From Clostridia bacterium (lineage in GTDB: Bacteria; Bacillota; Clostridia; Oscillospirales; Acutalibacteraceae), in contig JAFXCQ010000023.1 in assembly GCA_017521425.1 (NCBI GenBank), positions 1-64,000 on the forward strand: 64,000 nt of DNA, read 5' to 3'. Under the pieces are notes generated by a model. The model saw nothing but the letters and a program-made list of their open reading frames with translations, made no database searches and was not told the DNA's origin. Below are positions 34,542 through 43,061 of the stretch, in pieces; within the stretch, counting starts at the first letter, position 1; each line of letters opens with the position of its first letter. Made by a program: the position numbers and the translations under genes.

Positions 34542-35825
34542 ATGGATATACCAAAGATCTTATTAGATAAAACAAAAGAAATTGAAGGTGTTTTAAAAGA
34601 AAAATGCCCCGAGGCTGCACCTTTTTTTAAAAGATGTTTTTTAAATACAATTGAAACTACTGTCACACAATTAGAAGATGAAAGCTTCTTTGTTATTACA
34701 GGTGATATTCCTGCAATGTGGCTTCGCGACAGTGCCGCACAGGTAAAACCTTATATCCGTTATGCAAACGAAGATGAAGATTTAAAAGCAATTCTCAAAA
34801 GTATTATTGAAAAACACGCTTTTTATGTTTGTCTTGACCCTTATTCAAATGCTTTTAATGCTAAAGCTAACCCTGACTCTGCAAAAGACGAAACTGACTT
34901 TTACCACGAACTTATATGGGAAAGAAAGTACGAGGTTGACTCTTTATGTGCACCGCTTTATTTAGCTTATGAATATTACCAGACAACTCTTGATAATTCT
35001 ATTTTCACAGAACAATTCAAAGAAATGCTCTGGAAGATTTTTGAAACATTTAAAAAAGAACAAAATCACTTTACTAACTCTACATATTTTTTCAATCGTA
35101 AAGATTGTCCTGTAATAGATACGTTATCCAACAATGGTAAAGGTGAAGAAGTTGCCTATACAGGAATGACCTGGTCAGGATTCAGACCATCAGATGACCG
35201 TTGTAAATTAGGTTATTTAGTTCCTGCTAATATGATGGCTGTCTGTGCATTAAAAAAGGCGGCAGAAATGGCAAGTATCGGTTATGAAGATACTAAGCTT
35301 GAAAGCGAATGTCGCTCACTCGCTTTTGATATTGATGAGGGTATAAAAGAATATGGCGTAATTGACAACGAGCGTCACGGAAAAATGTTTGTTTATGAAA
35401 CTGACGGCAAGGGCAATTTTGTTCTTATGGATGACGCAAACTCACCAAGCTTACTTTCTGCACCATATTTAGGTTACGTAAAAGCAGATAACGAAACTTA
35501 TAAAAACACACGAAGCTTTATTCTTTCAGGCAATAACCCCTGGTATTTTGAGGGCAGTGCTGCAAAAGGTGTTGGTAGTCCACACACAGGGCTTGATAAA
35601 ATATGGCATATTGCACTTTCAATGCAGGCACTTACAAGCACCGACGCAGAAGAAGTAAAAGAATGTATCAGAATGCTCACAACTACTGATGCAGGTACCG
35701 GTCTTATGCACGAAGCATTCAACAAAAATGATGCTACTGATTTCACAAGACCTTGGTTTGCTTGGTCAAACAGTCTTTTTGCTGAATTGCTTATAAGAAT
35801 TGCCGAAGGTAATATTAAATTATGA
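34542..35825 (+). CDS. exo-alpha-1,6-mannosidase, GH125 family
   Basis: 427-residue glycosidase of the former DUF1237, which releases alpha-1,6-linked mannose from fungal mannans or host N-glycans. Family landmarks: ITGDIPAMWLRDSAAQVKPY (about 50-70, with the conserved MWLRDSA), YHELIWERKYEVDSL, YTGMTWSGFRPSDD, and GSPHTGLDKIWHIALSMQAL. The C-terminus DFTRPWFAWSNSLFAEL is also typical. No signal peptide is seen, so it probably acts inside the cell on imported oligosaccharides. It is followed 11 nt later by a membrane protein gene. Confidence 0.93.
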   Translation: MDIPKILLDKTKEIEGVLKEKCPEAAPFFKRCFLNTIETTVTQLEDESFFVITGDIPAMWLRDSAAQVKPYIRYANEDEDLKAILKSIIEKHAFYVCLDPYSNAFNAKANPDSAKDETDFYHELIWERKYEVDSLCAPLYLAYEYYQTTLDNSIFTEQFKEMLWKIFETFKKEQNHFTNSTYFFNRKDCPVIDTLSNNGKGEEVAYTGMTWSGFRPSDDRCKLGYLVPANMMAVCALKKAAEMASIGYEDTKLESECRSLAFDIDEGIKEYGVIDNERHGKMFVYETDGKGNFVLMDDANSPSLLSAPYLGYVKADNETYKNTRSFILSGNNPWYFEGSAAKGVGSPHTGLDKIWHIALSMQALTSTDAEEVKECIRMLTTTDAGTGLMHEAFNKNDATDFTRPWFAWSNSLFAELLIRIAEGNIKL

Positions 35826-35836
35826 GGTAAATGAAT

Positions 35837-36637
35837 ATGAAAAAATTAAGTATTTTACTTGTTGTTTTAGTAATGCTTTTTGCTACAACAATGTGTGTTT
35901 ACGCTGCAGATACATACAATCATAAAGAGCTCTACTCAATTGAGCTTCCTGATGACTATAAATACCTCGAAGAATATAGCACAGAAGACGTTCCGGCTTT
36001 TTTGAAATCAGATGAAAGCGCTAATATTAACATCAATTTTATAGAAAATAGTGATAACACGACTTTCTGCAATTTAAGTGATGATGATTTGGAAAGCTAC
36101 AAGAAAATGTTAAAAACCACTATTTCAACACAATATGCAAAGCAAGGCGAAGTTTCTGCTACTGTGAATATTTTAACAACTGAAACGAAATTACTTGCAA
36201 ATGGTTATACTTCTCTTACAACTGTTGTTGAATCCAAATTTCAAAATAGCACACTTTACCAGAAAACTTATCAATTCGCAGGTGTTGATTACATTTACAC
36301 CGTAACAATAACTACACAGAACAGAAAACAATTGGTTGAACTTGATAATGTTATTGAAACCTTTAAGATGACTGAAGCGGAGCTTATAGCTACTCCTGAT
36401 GCTTCTGATGATACAACTCCTGAAGAAGATTCCAGCAGCATAATATCTATTATTGTTTTTGCTGTACTTATTATTGCAATTATCATTGTAGTTATAGTAA
36501 ACAATAAAAAGCAAAAGAAAAAAGAACAAGCACAACTCACTGCACCAATTCAATCTATTTTTGATACTCATCAATCAAAACAAATTCAGGATGAATTAAG
36601 TAACTATAACAATTACAACAATAATAACTTCCAATAA
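35837..36637 (+). CDS. exported, C-terminally anchored protein of unknown function
   Basis: 266-residue hypothetical protein. N-terminal signal peptide (KKLSILLVVLVMLFATTMCVYA), an extracellular domain of about 165 residues with YNHKELYSIELPDDY and a PsbP/DUF-like alternating beta pattern, a Thr/Glu/Ser linker, one membrane helix (IISIIVFAVLIIAIIIVVIV) and a cytosolic Lys/Gln-rich tail ending in an Asn/Tyr run (NYNNYNNNNFQ). Start ATG 35837 has GAGGT 9 nt upstream; ATG 35831 is too close. No function is assigned; it may share the GH125 transcript. Confidence 0.7.
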   Translation: MKKLSILLVVLVMLFATTMCVYAADTYNHKELYSIELPDDYKYLEEYSTEDVPAFLKSDESANININFIENSDNTTFCNLSDDDLESYKKMLKTTISTQYAKQGEVSATVNILTTETKLLANGYTSLTTVVESKFQNSTLYQKTYQFAGVDYIYTVTITTQNRKQLVELDNVIETFKMTEAELIATPDASDDTTPEEDSSSIISIIVFAVLIIAIIIVVIVNNKKQKKKEQAQLTAPIQSIFDTHQSKQIQDELSNYNNYNNNNFQ

Positions 36638-36670
36638 ACTGCAAACTTAATATATGTTATTAAACAAAAA

Positions 36671-36708
36671 AGAGGCTGTAAAAAACGCTAAGTTTTTTTA
36701 CAGCCTCT
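36671..36708 (+). terminator. intrinsic terminator
   Basis: AGAGGCTGTAAAAAAC / GTTTTTTTACAGCCTCT hairpin, then CTTTAG. Its 5' arm GGCTGTAAAAAA (36673-36684) is also found inverted at 36942-36953, framing the element below. Confidence 0.75.
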
Positions 36709-36728
36709 CTTTAGGGGATAGAAAAAAA

Positions 36729-36831
36729 GATGCAGAACGGACAAATCGAACCAAAACAAGGCTTCAGTCTTGTTTTTGCTTGCCCGAAGGCGTACATAGG
36801 TACGTCGAGTGGTGAGATTTGTTCGTAGCAT
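36729..36831 (+). repeat. structured dispersed element, copy 1
   Basis: Outer arms GATGCAGAACGGACAAATC (36729-36747) and GATTTGTTCGTAGCAT (36816-36831) pair with few mismatches. Inside are a perfect 8-bp hairpin AAAACAAG / CTTGTTTT (36753-36776) and a core 36786-36809 that recurs at 62878-62901 with one change. The core contains a 7-bp hairpin GGCGTAC-ATAG-GTACGTC. The layout is a three-way junction, as for a structured RNA or a palindromic mobile element. No coding capacity. Confidence 0.7.
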
Positions 36832-36962
36832 AAAACGAAAAATTTTTTGCAATTTTAATTTTTTTGATAATTTATAGGGGTTCTTACAGCTATCTGCACT
36901 GTAGGAACCCCTTGGTCTATATAGTTTTATGCGGTCTGAGCTTTTTTACAGCCCCTTATATT
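36832..36962. other. hairpin-rich gap downstream of the hydrogenase operon
   Basis: Contains a 14-bp hairpin AGGGGTTCTTACAG / CTGTAGGAACCCCT (36876-36912, one G-T pair) that may end the hydrogenase transcript. It also holds GTTTTATGC (36924-36932), the inverse of GCATAAAAC at 36828-36836, and the inverted GGCTGTAAAAAA end at 36942-36953. No gene is seen. Confidence 0.6.
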
Positions 36963-38714
36963 TTAATATTTTGCTCTTTCAGTATAACCTGTATGGAGAA
37001 TGTCGTGTGCCTTATGGCTACCAGGTTTGCCGAAATATTCGTCATAAACAGCCTTAACATCAGGATTTTCGTGTGATTTTCTGATTTTAAGGTTTTTATC
37101 GTCATTATAAAGACCTGCTGCACGAGCCGCTCTTACATCTGTAAAGTTCTTAACTGATGCTGGAACGATTGGTTGACCACCACCGTTTACGCAACCACCA
37201 GGGCAAGCCATAACTTCAATGAAGTCATATTTCTTTTCGCCTGATTTAACCATATCAAGAACTGTTTTTGCATTTACAAGACCTGAGCAAACTGCAACAT
37301 TGATTTCTGCACCGTCAAGATTGTAAGTTGCTTCTTTAACACCTTCAACACCACGAACATCTTTAAATGCATCAAAGTCAGGAAGCTCTTTATTTGTAAC
37401 AACTTCATAAGCAGTACGAAGAGCTGCTTCCATAACACCACCTGTTGCACCGAAGATTGTACCTGCACCTGAACCAAGTCCGAATGGTGCGTCAAATTCT
37501 GCATCAGGAATATTGTTGAAGTTGATACCTGCTTTTTTAATCATTCTTGCAAGCTCTCTTACTGTAATTGAAGCATCAATATCAGCAAGACCTTTAACTG
37601 CTGTGTGGTCAAGTCTTTCTGCTTCAAATTTCTTTGCAGTACAAGGCATAACAGATACAACATAAATATCTTTAGGGTCAATACCCATTTTTTCAGCATA
37701 GAATGTTTTTGCAACTGAACCAAACATACCTTGTGGTGATTTACAAGATGAAAGATTAGGAATGAATTCTGGGTAATAGTGTTCACAGAATTTAATCCAA
37801 CCTGGTGAGCAAGATGTGATTAAAGGAAGATTTTCTTTCTTTTCAAATCTCTCAAGGAATTCTGTTGCTTCTTCCATAATTGTAAGGTCAGCTGTGAAGT
37901 TTGTATCGAATACTTTATCAAAGCCGAGCATTTTAAGAGCTGCAACCATTTTACCTGTAACGATTGTGCCCATTTCTTTGCCGAATTCTTCACCGAGTGC
38001 AACACGAACTGCAGGAGCAGTCTGAACAATAACGTGTTTTGCAGGGTCGTTGATTGCATCAAATACTTTCTGAGTATCATCTCTTTCAGAAAGAGCACCT
38101 GTAGGACAAGCTGTAATACATTGACCGCAAGATACGCAAGCAACATCATTAAGATTGTATTCAAATGCTGAACCGATGTGAGTATCAAAACCACGTGCAT
38201 TTGCACCGATTACAGAAATACCCTGAAGTTTTTCGCAAGCAGCAACACAACGACGACAGAGAATACACTTCTCGTTATCACGATACATATGAGTTGCAGA
38301 ATCATCAATTGCATAGTTGATGAAAGCACCATCATATTTATTTGCGTCTTCAATACCGTAATCTTTGCAGAGTTGTTGAAGCTCGCAGTTACCACTTCTT
38401 ACACAAGAAAGACATTCTTTTTTGTGTGTTGAAAGGATAAGCTCAAGAGTTGTTTTTCTTGATTCAATTACTTTTGGTGTGTTTGTGAAGATTTCCATAC
38501 CCTCATTTACAGGGAATACGCAAGATGCAACAAGACTTCTTGCACCTTTAACTTCAACTACACAAATACGACAAGCACCAATAGCATTTATATCTTTAAG
38601 GTAGCAGAGTGTAGGAATTTCAATACCTGCACTGTGTGCAGCTTCGAGAATTGTACTTCCTGCAGGAACTTGATAGTCGAAGCCATTGATTTTAATATTA
38701 ACTAAATTTTCCAT
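36963..38714 (-). CDS. hydA: [FeFe]-hydrogenase catalytic subunit (HydA/HndD type, bifurcating group)
   Basis: 583-residue cytosolic hydrogenase. In order: [2Fe-2S] domain (LCYLKDINAIGACRICVVEV), His-Cys [4Fe-4S] site (HKKECLSCVRSGNC), two-[4Fe-4S] ferredoxin (CILCRRCVAACE; CVSCGQCITACPTGA). The H-cluster domain has motif L1 TSCSPGWIKFCE, L2 MPCTAKKFEAER and L3 MACPGGCVNGGGQP, all intact. A C-terminal small-subunit-like helix (EYFGKPGSHKAHDILH) ends it. Last gene of the operon nuoE-like, ATPase, 2Fe-2S, nuoF-like, hydA, the layout of NADH- and ferredoxin-dependent electron-bifurcating enzymes. Maturases HydE/F/G are not in the window. Confidence 0.96.
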   Translation of the reverse strand: MENLVNIKINGFDYQVPAGSTILEAAHSAGIEIPTLCYLKDINAIGACRICVVEVKGARSLVASCVFPVNEGMEIFTNTPKVIESRKTTLELILSTHKKECLSCVRSGNCELQQLCKDYGIEDANKYDGAFINYAIDDSATHMYRDNEKCILCRRCVAACEKLQGISVIGANARGFDTHIGSAFEYNLNDVACVSCGQCITACPTGALSERDDTQKVFDAINDPAKHVIVQTAPAVRVALGEEFGKEMGTIVTGKMVAALKMLGFDKVFDTNFTADLTIMEEATEFLERFEKKENLPLITSCSPGWIKFCEHYYPEFIPNLSSCKSPQGMFGSVAKTFYAEKMGIDPKDIYVVSVMPCTAKKFEAERLDHTAVKGLADIDASITVRELARMIKKAGINFNNIPDAEFDAPFGLGSGAGTIFGATGGVMEAALRTAYEVVTNKELPDFDAFKDVRGVEGVKEATYNLDGAEINVAVCSGLVNAKTVLDMVKSGEKKYDFIEVMACPGGCVNGGGQPIVPASVKNFTDVRAARAAGLYNDDKNLKIRKSHENPDVKAVYDEYFGKPGSHKAHDILHTGYTERAKY

Positions 38715-38727
38715 TATCAGTTCCTCC

Positions 38728-40533
38728 TTATTTATTTATAGCCTTTGGCTTACAGTTACCAATACAAACACCGCATTTTACGCACTTGTCTGTATCAATT
38801 GTGAATGATGCAAGTTTATGGCCTGGAGCGATATAATCTGTTCTTGTAATTGCTTCAACAGGGCAGTTTTTAGCACAGATACCGCAACCGATACATTTAT
38901 CTTTATCAATTGAGAATGAAACGAGGTCTTTACAAACGCCTGCAGGACATTTCTTGTCAACAACGTGAGCAATATACTCGTCTTTAAAGCGTTGATATGT
39001 AGAAAGAACAGGGTTTGGAGCAGTCTGACCAAGACCACAAAGAGAGTTTTCTTTGATGTAGTTACAAAGTTTTTCCATTCTGTCAAGGTCTTCTAAAGTA
39101 CCTTTACCGCTTGTGATTTTTTCAAGAATTTCAAGAAGTCTTCTTGTACCAACACGGCAAGGTGTACATTTACCGCAAGATTCATCAACTGTGAATTCAA
39201 GGAAGAATTTTGCAATATCAACCATACAGTCGTCTTCGTCCATAACGATAAGACCACCTGAGCCCATCATTGCACCTTTAGCAACAAGGTTGTCATAGTC
39301 AATTTCAATATCAAGTAAATCTGCAGGAAGACATCCGCCTGAAGGACCACCTGTCTGTGCAGCCTTGAATTTTTTACCATTTGGAATACCGCCACCGATA
39401 TCTTCAACGATTTCACGGAGTGTAGTACCCATAGGAACTTCAACAAGACCTGTGTTGTTGATTTTTCCACCTAATGCGAATACTTTAGTACCCTTACTTG
39501 TTTCTGTACCCATTGAGTTAAAGAATTCTGCACCATTGAGAATGATTTGTGGAATATTAGCAAATGTTTCAACATTGTTTTCTGTTGTTGGTTTGCCGAA
39601 AAGACCTTTTACTGCCGGGTATGGTGGACGAGGACGAGGCTCACCACGGTTACCTTCGATAGATGTCATAAGAGCAGTTTCTTCACCGCAAACGAATGCA
39701 CCCGCACCAAGACGGATAAATAAATCAAAGTCGAAACCTGAATTAAAGATATTTTTACCTAAAAGTCCGTATTCACGAGCATCGTCAATAGCTTTTTGAA
39801 GTCTTTCAACAGCGATTGGGTACTCTGCACGAACATAAACGTAACCTTCAGTAGCACCTGTTGCATAACCACAGATTGTCATTGCTTCAACAAGACAGTG
39901 TGGGTCACCTTCAAGAACTGAACGGTCCATAAATGCACCCGGGTCACCTTCGTCGGCATTACATACAACATATTTCTGGTCTGCCTTGTTAGCAGCAGTA
40001 AAGCTCCATTTTCTACCTGTCGGGAAGCCACCGCCACCGCGGCCACGAAGACCTGAATCGATAACTGTCTGAATAACTTCATCCGGAGTCATTTCAGTAA
40101 GAGCTTTTGCAAGTGCACGGTAACCGTCATAAGCAATATACTCTGTAATATCTTCAGGATTGATAACACCGCAGTTTCTGAGTGCTACTCTGTGTTGCTT
40201 TTTGTAGAAGTTAGTTTCATTTAAAGGCTTAACTGCTTCTTCTGTTACAGTCTCACTGTAAAGAAGTCTTTTAACAATACGACCTTTAAGAAGATGTTCT
40301 TCAACGATTTCAGGAATATCTTCAACTTTTACTTCACTGTAGAAACAACCTTCTGGATAAACAATCATAATTGGGCCTAAAGCGCAAAGACCAAAGCAAC
40401 CGGTTCTTACAACCTGAACTTCATCTTCGAGACCCTTTGCCTTAATGTTTTCATTAAGTGCATCTATAAGCTCGCCACTGTGGCTTGAAGTACAACCTGT
40501 ACCACCACAAACGAGAACGTGGGCACGATACAT
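38728..40533 (-). CDS. hydB: NuoF-like flavin subunit of the hydrogenase (HydB/HndC)
   Basis: 601 residues. N-terminal thioredoxin-like [2Fe-2S] domain (VCGGTGCTSSHSG, RTGCFGLCALGP), NADH/FMN-binding domain (SGLRGRGGGGFPTGRKW, CNADEGDPGAFMDR), SLBB, the NuoF [4Fe-4S] motif (ESCGKCTPCRVGTRRLLE), and two C-terminal [4Fe-4S] sites (CIGCGICAKNCP; CVKCGVCIGNCK). In the family this subunit holds FMN and is the likely site where electrons of NADH and ferredoxin merge. It ends 13 nt before hydA. Confidence 0.96.
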   Translation of the reverse strand: MYRAHVLVCGGTGCTSSHSGELIDALNENIKAKGLEDEVQVVRTGCFGLCALGPIMIVYPEGCFYSEVKVEDIPEIVEEHLLKGRIVKRLLYSETVTEEAVKPLNETNFYKKQHRVALRNCGVINPEDITEYIAYDGYRALAKALTEMTPDEVIQTVIDSGLRGRGGGGFPTGRKWSFTAANKADQKYVVCNADEGDPGAFMDRSVLEGDPHCLVEAMTICGYATGATEGYVYVRAEYPIAVERLQKAIDDAREYGLLGKNIFNSGFDFDLFIRLGAGAFVCGEETALMTSIEGNRGEPRPRPPYPAVKGLFGKPTTENNVETFANIPQIILNGAEFFNSMGTETSKGTKVFALGGKINNTGLVEVPMGTTLREIVEDIGGGIPNGKKFKAAQTGGPSGGCLPADLLDIEIDYDNLVAKGAMMGSGGLIVMDEDDCMVDIAKFFLEFTVDESCGKCTPCRVGTRRLLEILEKITSGKGTLEDLDRMEKLCNYIKENSLCGLGQTAPNPVLSTYQRFKDEYIAHVVDKKCPAGVCKDLVSFSIDKDKCIGCGICAKNCPVEAITRTDYIAPGHKLASFTIDTDKCVKCGVCIGNCKPKAINK

Positions 40534-40550
40534 AACTTTTTCTCTCCTTC

Positions 40551-40925
40551 TTATTTTGTTATAGCGCCTACTGTGTATTCAACAACAGGCTTACCATTTA
40601 CAAGATGTTCTGCTACAACCTTCTGTGCTTTTTCAGCAGTCATCTGAACATAAGTAACCTTTTCTTTGCCTGGTTCAAAAACCTCAACGATTGGTTCGTA
40701 CTGGCACATACCAATGCAACCTGTCTGTGTAACAGAAACGTGTTGAACATTTCTTTTTGCAACTTCATCAACAAGTGCTTTTAAAACAGGACGAGCACCT
40801 GCAGCAATACCGCAAGTAGCCATACCAACAACAACTCTGATACCATCGTTACCTTCAGCATCACGAGCTGCAAGCTGTGCCTGTGCTTTTTCTTTTATAG
40901 CAAGTAACTCTTCAAGAGATTTCAT
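40551..40925 (-). CDS. thioredoxin-like [2Fe-2S] hydrogenase subunit (HndB type)
   Basis: 124 residues: an N-terminal helix (MKSLEELLAIKEKAQAQLA) and a ferredoxin fold with four Cys (VGMATCGIAAGARP; VTQTGCIGMCQYEP). It relays electrons or assists assembly in Hnd-type complexes. Start ATG 40925 is chosen since AAAGGA lies 8 nt upstream; ATG 40934 overlaps that site. The stop of the ATPase gene (40931) is just upstream. Confidence 0.92.
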   Translation of the reverse strand: MKSLEELLAIKEKAQAQLAARDAEGNDGIRVVVGMATCGIAAGARPVLKALVDEVAKRNVQHVSVTQTGCIGMCQYEPIVEVFEPGKEKVTYVQMTAEKAQKVVAEHLVNGKPVVEYTVGAITK

Positions 40926-40930
40926 AAAAG

Positions 40931-41476
40931 TCATCCTTTCAATAATTCGTTATATTGTTCATTCAGATATTGTTCAATCCAACTCATAACTGATGGTTCC
41001 GAAAGTGGTACACCATCAAGAATTTTTTTAATTTCAACAGTTGAGAAGACAAATTCATTGTCATCCAACACACGTTTATATAAAAATTCTTTATCGTTAT
41101 TCATTGAAACTATTGTTACAATAGTCGAAGCTATATCACCAAGCGGTGTAAAATCAATGTTGTCTGTTTTGAACAATGCTTCGATTTTTGTACCTACACC
41201 TTTTTCTGACTCAATTTTAAAACTGCCACCTGTTTGTTCGGCTGCCATTTTAAAAAGCGGTATTCCCATACCTACTTTACGGGTAGTGCGGGTTGTAAAA
41301 AACGGGTCAATAACATTTCTTACCTGTTCCGCTGTCATTCCACAACCATTGTCATAAATTCCTATTAAAAGTGTATTTTCTTTTGTATTTTCATTTACAA
41401 CAATTTCCGTAAGTGTAGCACCTGCGACTATTGAATTCTGCGCAATATCAAGAATATTAAGCGAGAGTTCTCTCAT
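40931..41476 (-). CDS. HATPase_c protein within the hydrogenase operon
   Basis: 181 residues with a GHKL ATPase fold and no dimerisation/phospho-His region. Seen: LDIAQNSIVAGAT (N box), YDNGCGM (G1), TTRKVGMGIPLFKMAAEQTGG (F/G2). Such stand-alone ATPases occupy this same slot in many clostridial hydrogenase operons, but no role is established; a regulatory or assembly task is inference. It overlaps the nuoE-like gene by one base and precedes the 2Fe-2S gene, so it is surely co-translated. Confidence 0.88.
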   Translation of the reverse strand: MRELSLNILDIAQNSIVAGATLTEIVVNENTKENTLLIGIYDNGCGMTAEQVRNVIDPFFTTRTTRKVGMGIPLFKMAAEQTGGSFKIESEKGVGTKIEALFKTDNIDFTPLGDIASTIVTIVSMNNDKEFLYKRVLDDNEFVFSTVEIKKILDGVPLSEPSVMSWIEQYLNEQYNELLKG

Positions 41477-41973
41477 TAGTCCATATATTTTGCAAGGATA
41501 CCAGGAATATCATCTGCAGTAACCTTACCATAAACTTCACCATTGATTGTGAAAACAGGTGCAAGACCGCAAGCACCGATACAACGACAAGCTTCAAGTG
41601 AGAATTTACCATCAGCTGTACATTCACCTGCACCGATTCCAAGAACCTCACTGATTTTATCTAAAATCTGCTGTGAGCCTTTAACATAACAAGCTGTACC
41701 GAGACAAACTGAAATGTCATATTCACCCTTTGGTGAAAGTGAGAATTGTGCATAGAATGTTGCAACACCGTAAACTTTTTCAAGAGGTACATCCATACCT
41801 TCCGCAATCATAACCTGAACTTCTCTTGGCAAATAACCATAAATGCCTTGAGCTTCCTGCATTACGTGCATAAGCTGACTTTTGTCGTCCTTGCATTCTG
41901 CAATTACAGCATCAAGCTTTGTCTTTTGCTCAGGTGTACCCTTGAATGGAATACTACTGATTTTCTTGAGCAT
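41476..41973 (-). CDS. hydC: NuoE-like [2Fe-2S] subunit of the hydrogenase (HydC/HndA)
   Basis: 165 residues, the usual size. An N-terminal helical part (DAVIAECKDDKSQLMHVMQE, then YGYLPREVQ) precedes a thioredoxin-like [2Fe-2S] domain with C-x4-C (ISVCLGTACYVKG) and C-x3-C (EACRCIGACGLAP). It is the first gene of the operon; ATG 41973 is preceded by AGGAG. Promoter candidate at 42039-42067. Confidence 0.95.
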   Translation of the reverse strand: MLKKISSIPFKGTPEQKTKLDAVIAECKDDKSQLMHVMQEAQGIYGYLPREVQVMIAEGMDVPLEKVYGVATFYAQFSLSPKGEYDISVCLGTACYVKGSQQILDKISEVLGIGAGECTADGKFSLEACRCIGACGLAPVFTINGEVYGKVTADDIPGILAKYMD

Positions 41974-42038
41974 TAAAACTCCTCCATTTCAAAATAGAGA
42001 CTATATTAAGCGGCTTTTCGCCACATACATACTCTATG

Positions 42039-42067
42039 ATTATAACAATTTCAGTTTGAAAAGTCTA
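42039..42067 (-). promoter_or_regulatory. promoter of the hydrogenase operon
   Basis: Minus strand TAGACT (42067-42062), 17 nt, TATAAT (42044-42039). It lies in the 295-bp divergent region 41974-42268, which is very AT-rich and otherwise holds no gene. No Rex-like site was seen in it. Confidence 0.5.
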
Positions 42068-42268
42068 TAGAAAAAAACGACTTTTTTCGCCAAATTGATA
42101 TTTTTTTAACATTTTTATGTTTTGCATAAAAATAAGTATAAAAATTTTATATCTTTAAACGATATATATATCTTTTCCTTGTAATTTTAGAAACTTTTTA
42201 CAATAGAAAATCACTGTAATATATGTTAGAATGTATATAATTATAAATTTTATATTGGAGAGCTTTTT

Positions 42269-42619
42269 ATGAAGATTTCTGAAATTCAAACTATACTTAA
42301 TGCAGAGCTTATATGTGGTGCAGATTTATTGGAAAGCGAAGTATTCACCGCTTGTGGCAGTGATATGATGAGCGATGTTTTAGCCTTTGTAAAAGAACAG
42401 GCCGTTCTTCTTTCTGGTCTTGTTAATCCACAGGTTATAAGAACTGCTGAAATGATGGATATGAAATGTATTGTTTTCGTGCGTGGCAAAAAACCAAGTA
42501 TGGATATGATTGACCTTGCAACCGAAAGAGATATAGTTCTTTTAAGAAGCGACCTTGAAATGTTTACCGCTTGCGGTCTTCTTTATAAGCATGGTCTTAA
42601 GGGAGGCAGTGGAATCTAA
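42269..42619 (+). CDS. DRTGG-domain protein, hydrogenase-linked
   Basis: 116 residues, one DRTGG-like domain. The pattern LAFVKEQAVLLSGLVNPQVIR, then IVFVRGKKPS and MFTACGLLYKHGLKGG is typical. DRTGG domains occur with CBS and kinase-like proteins and may bind nucleotides; function is unknown. First gene of a five-gene set pointing away from the hydrogenase operon. Its stop overlaps the next start (TAATG). Confidence 0.82.
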   Translation: MKISEIQTILNAELICGADLLESEVFTACGSDMMSDVLAFVKEQAVLLSGLVNPQVIRTAEMMDMKCIVFVRGKKPSMDMIDLATERDIVLLRSDLEMFTACGLLYKHGLKGGSGI

Positions 42620-43041
42620 TGGAAGCAATTAAACTTCATTACGATGTAAGCGGTAATGATTTCACTTGTGCAGGTGAAGCGTCAGGCAAAATCAAGCGTG
42701 AGTTGAAGGGCTTAGGTTTTCCTAACGATATTGTACGAAATGTTGCAATTGCTGTTTACGAAGGCGAAATAAATATGGTAATCCACGCAGGTGGCGGTGT
42801 TATTGATGTTGAAATCACACCGGAATGTATTTCGCTCGATTTAATAGACGAAGGACCAGGTATTCCCGATGTGTCACTCGCTATGAAAGAAGGTTTTTCA
42901 ACTGCACCTGAAAATGTTCGCCAGTTAGGTTTTGGCGCAGGTATGGGTTTACCCAACATAAAAAAATATACTGATGAAATGATTATCGATACCGAAGTTG
43001 GTGTAGGTACTACAATTCATTTGAAAGTTTATATAAAATAA
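42619..43041 (+). CDS. RsbW/SpoIIAB-like ATPase (anti-sigma-type)
   Basis: 140 residues with a GHKL fold of the HATPase_c_2 type: IAVYEGEINMVIHAGG (N box), DEGPGIPD (G1), FGAGMGLPNIKKY (G2). Members bind ATP and partners such as sigma factors or anti-anti-sigma factors, but no such partner is encoded nearby. It lies between a DRTGG gene and the hydrogenase-like sensor, an order found in other Clostridia near hydrogenase genes. Confidence 0.85.
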   Translation: MEAIKLHYDVSGNDFTCAGEASGKIKRELKGLGFPNDIVRNVAIAVYEGEINMVIHAGGGVIDVEITPECISLDLIDEGPGIPDVSLAMKEGFSTAPENVRQLGFGAGMGLPNIKKYTDEMIIDTEVGVGTTIHLKVYIK

Positions 43042-43061
43042 TTGAATTCGGAAGGTTTATT

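Noticed and set aside
36963-41973. NADH dehydrogenase (complex I) gene fragment
   Set aside because: NuoE- and NuoF-like genes are followed by an H-cluster hydrogenase with intact L1-L3 motifs and there are no membrane Nuo subunits.
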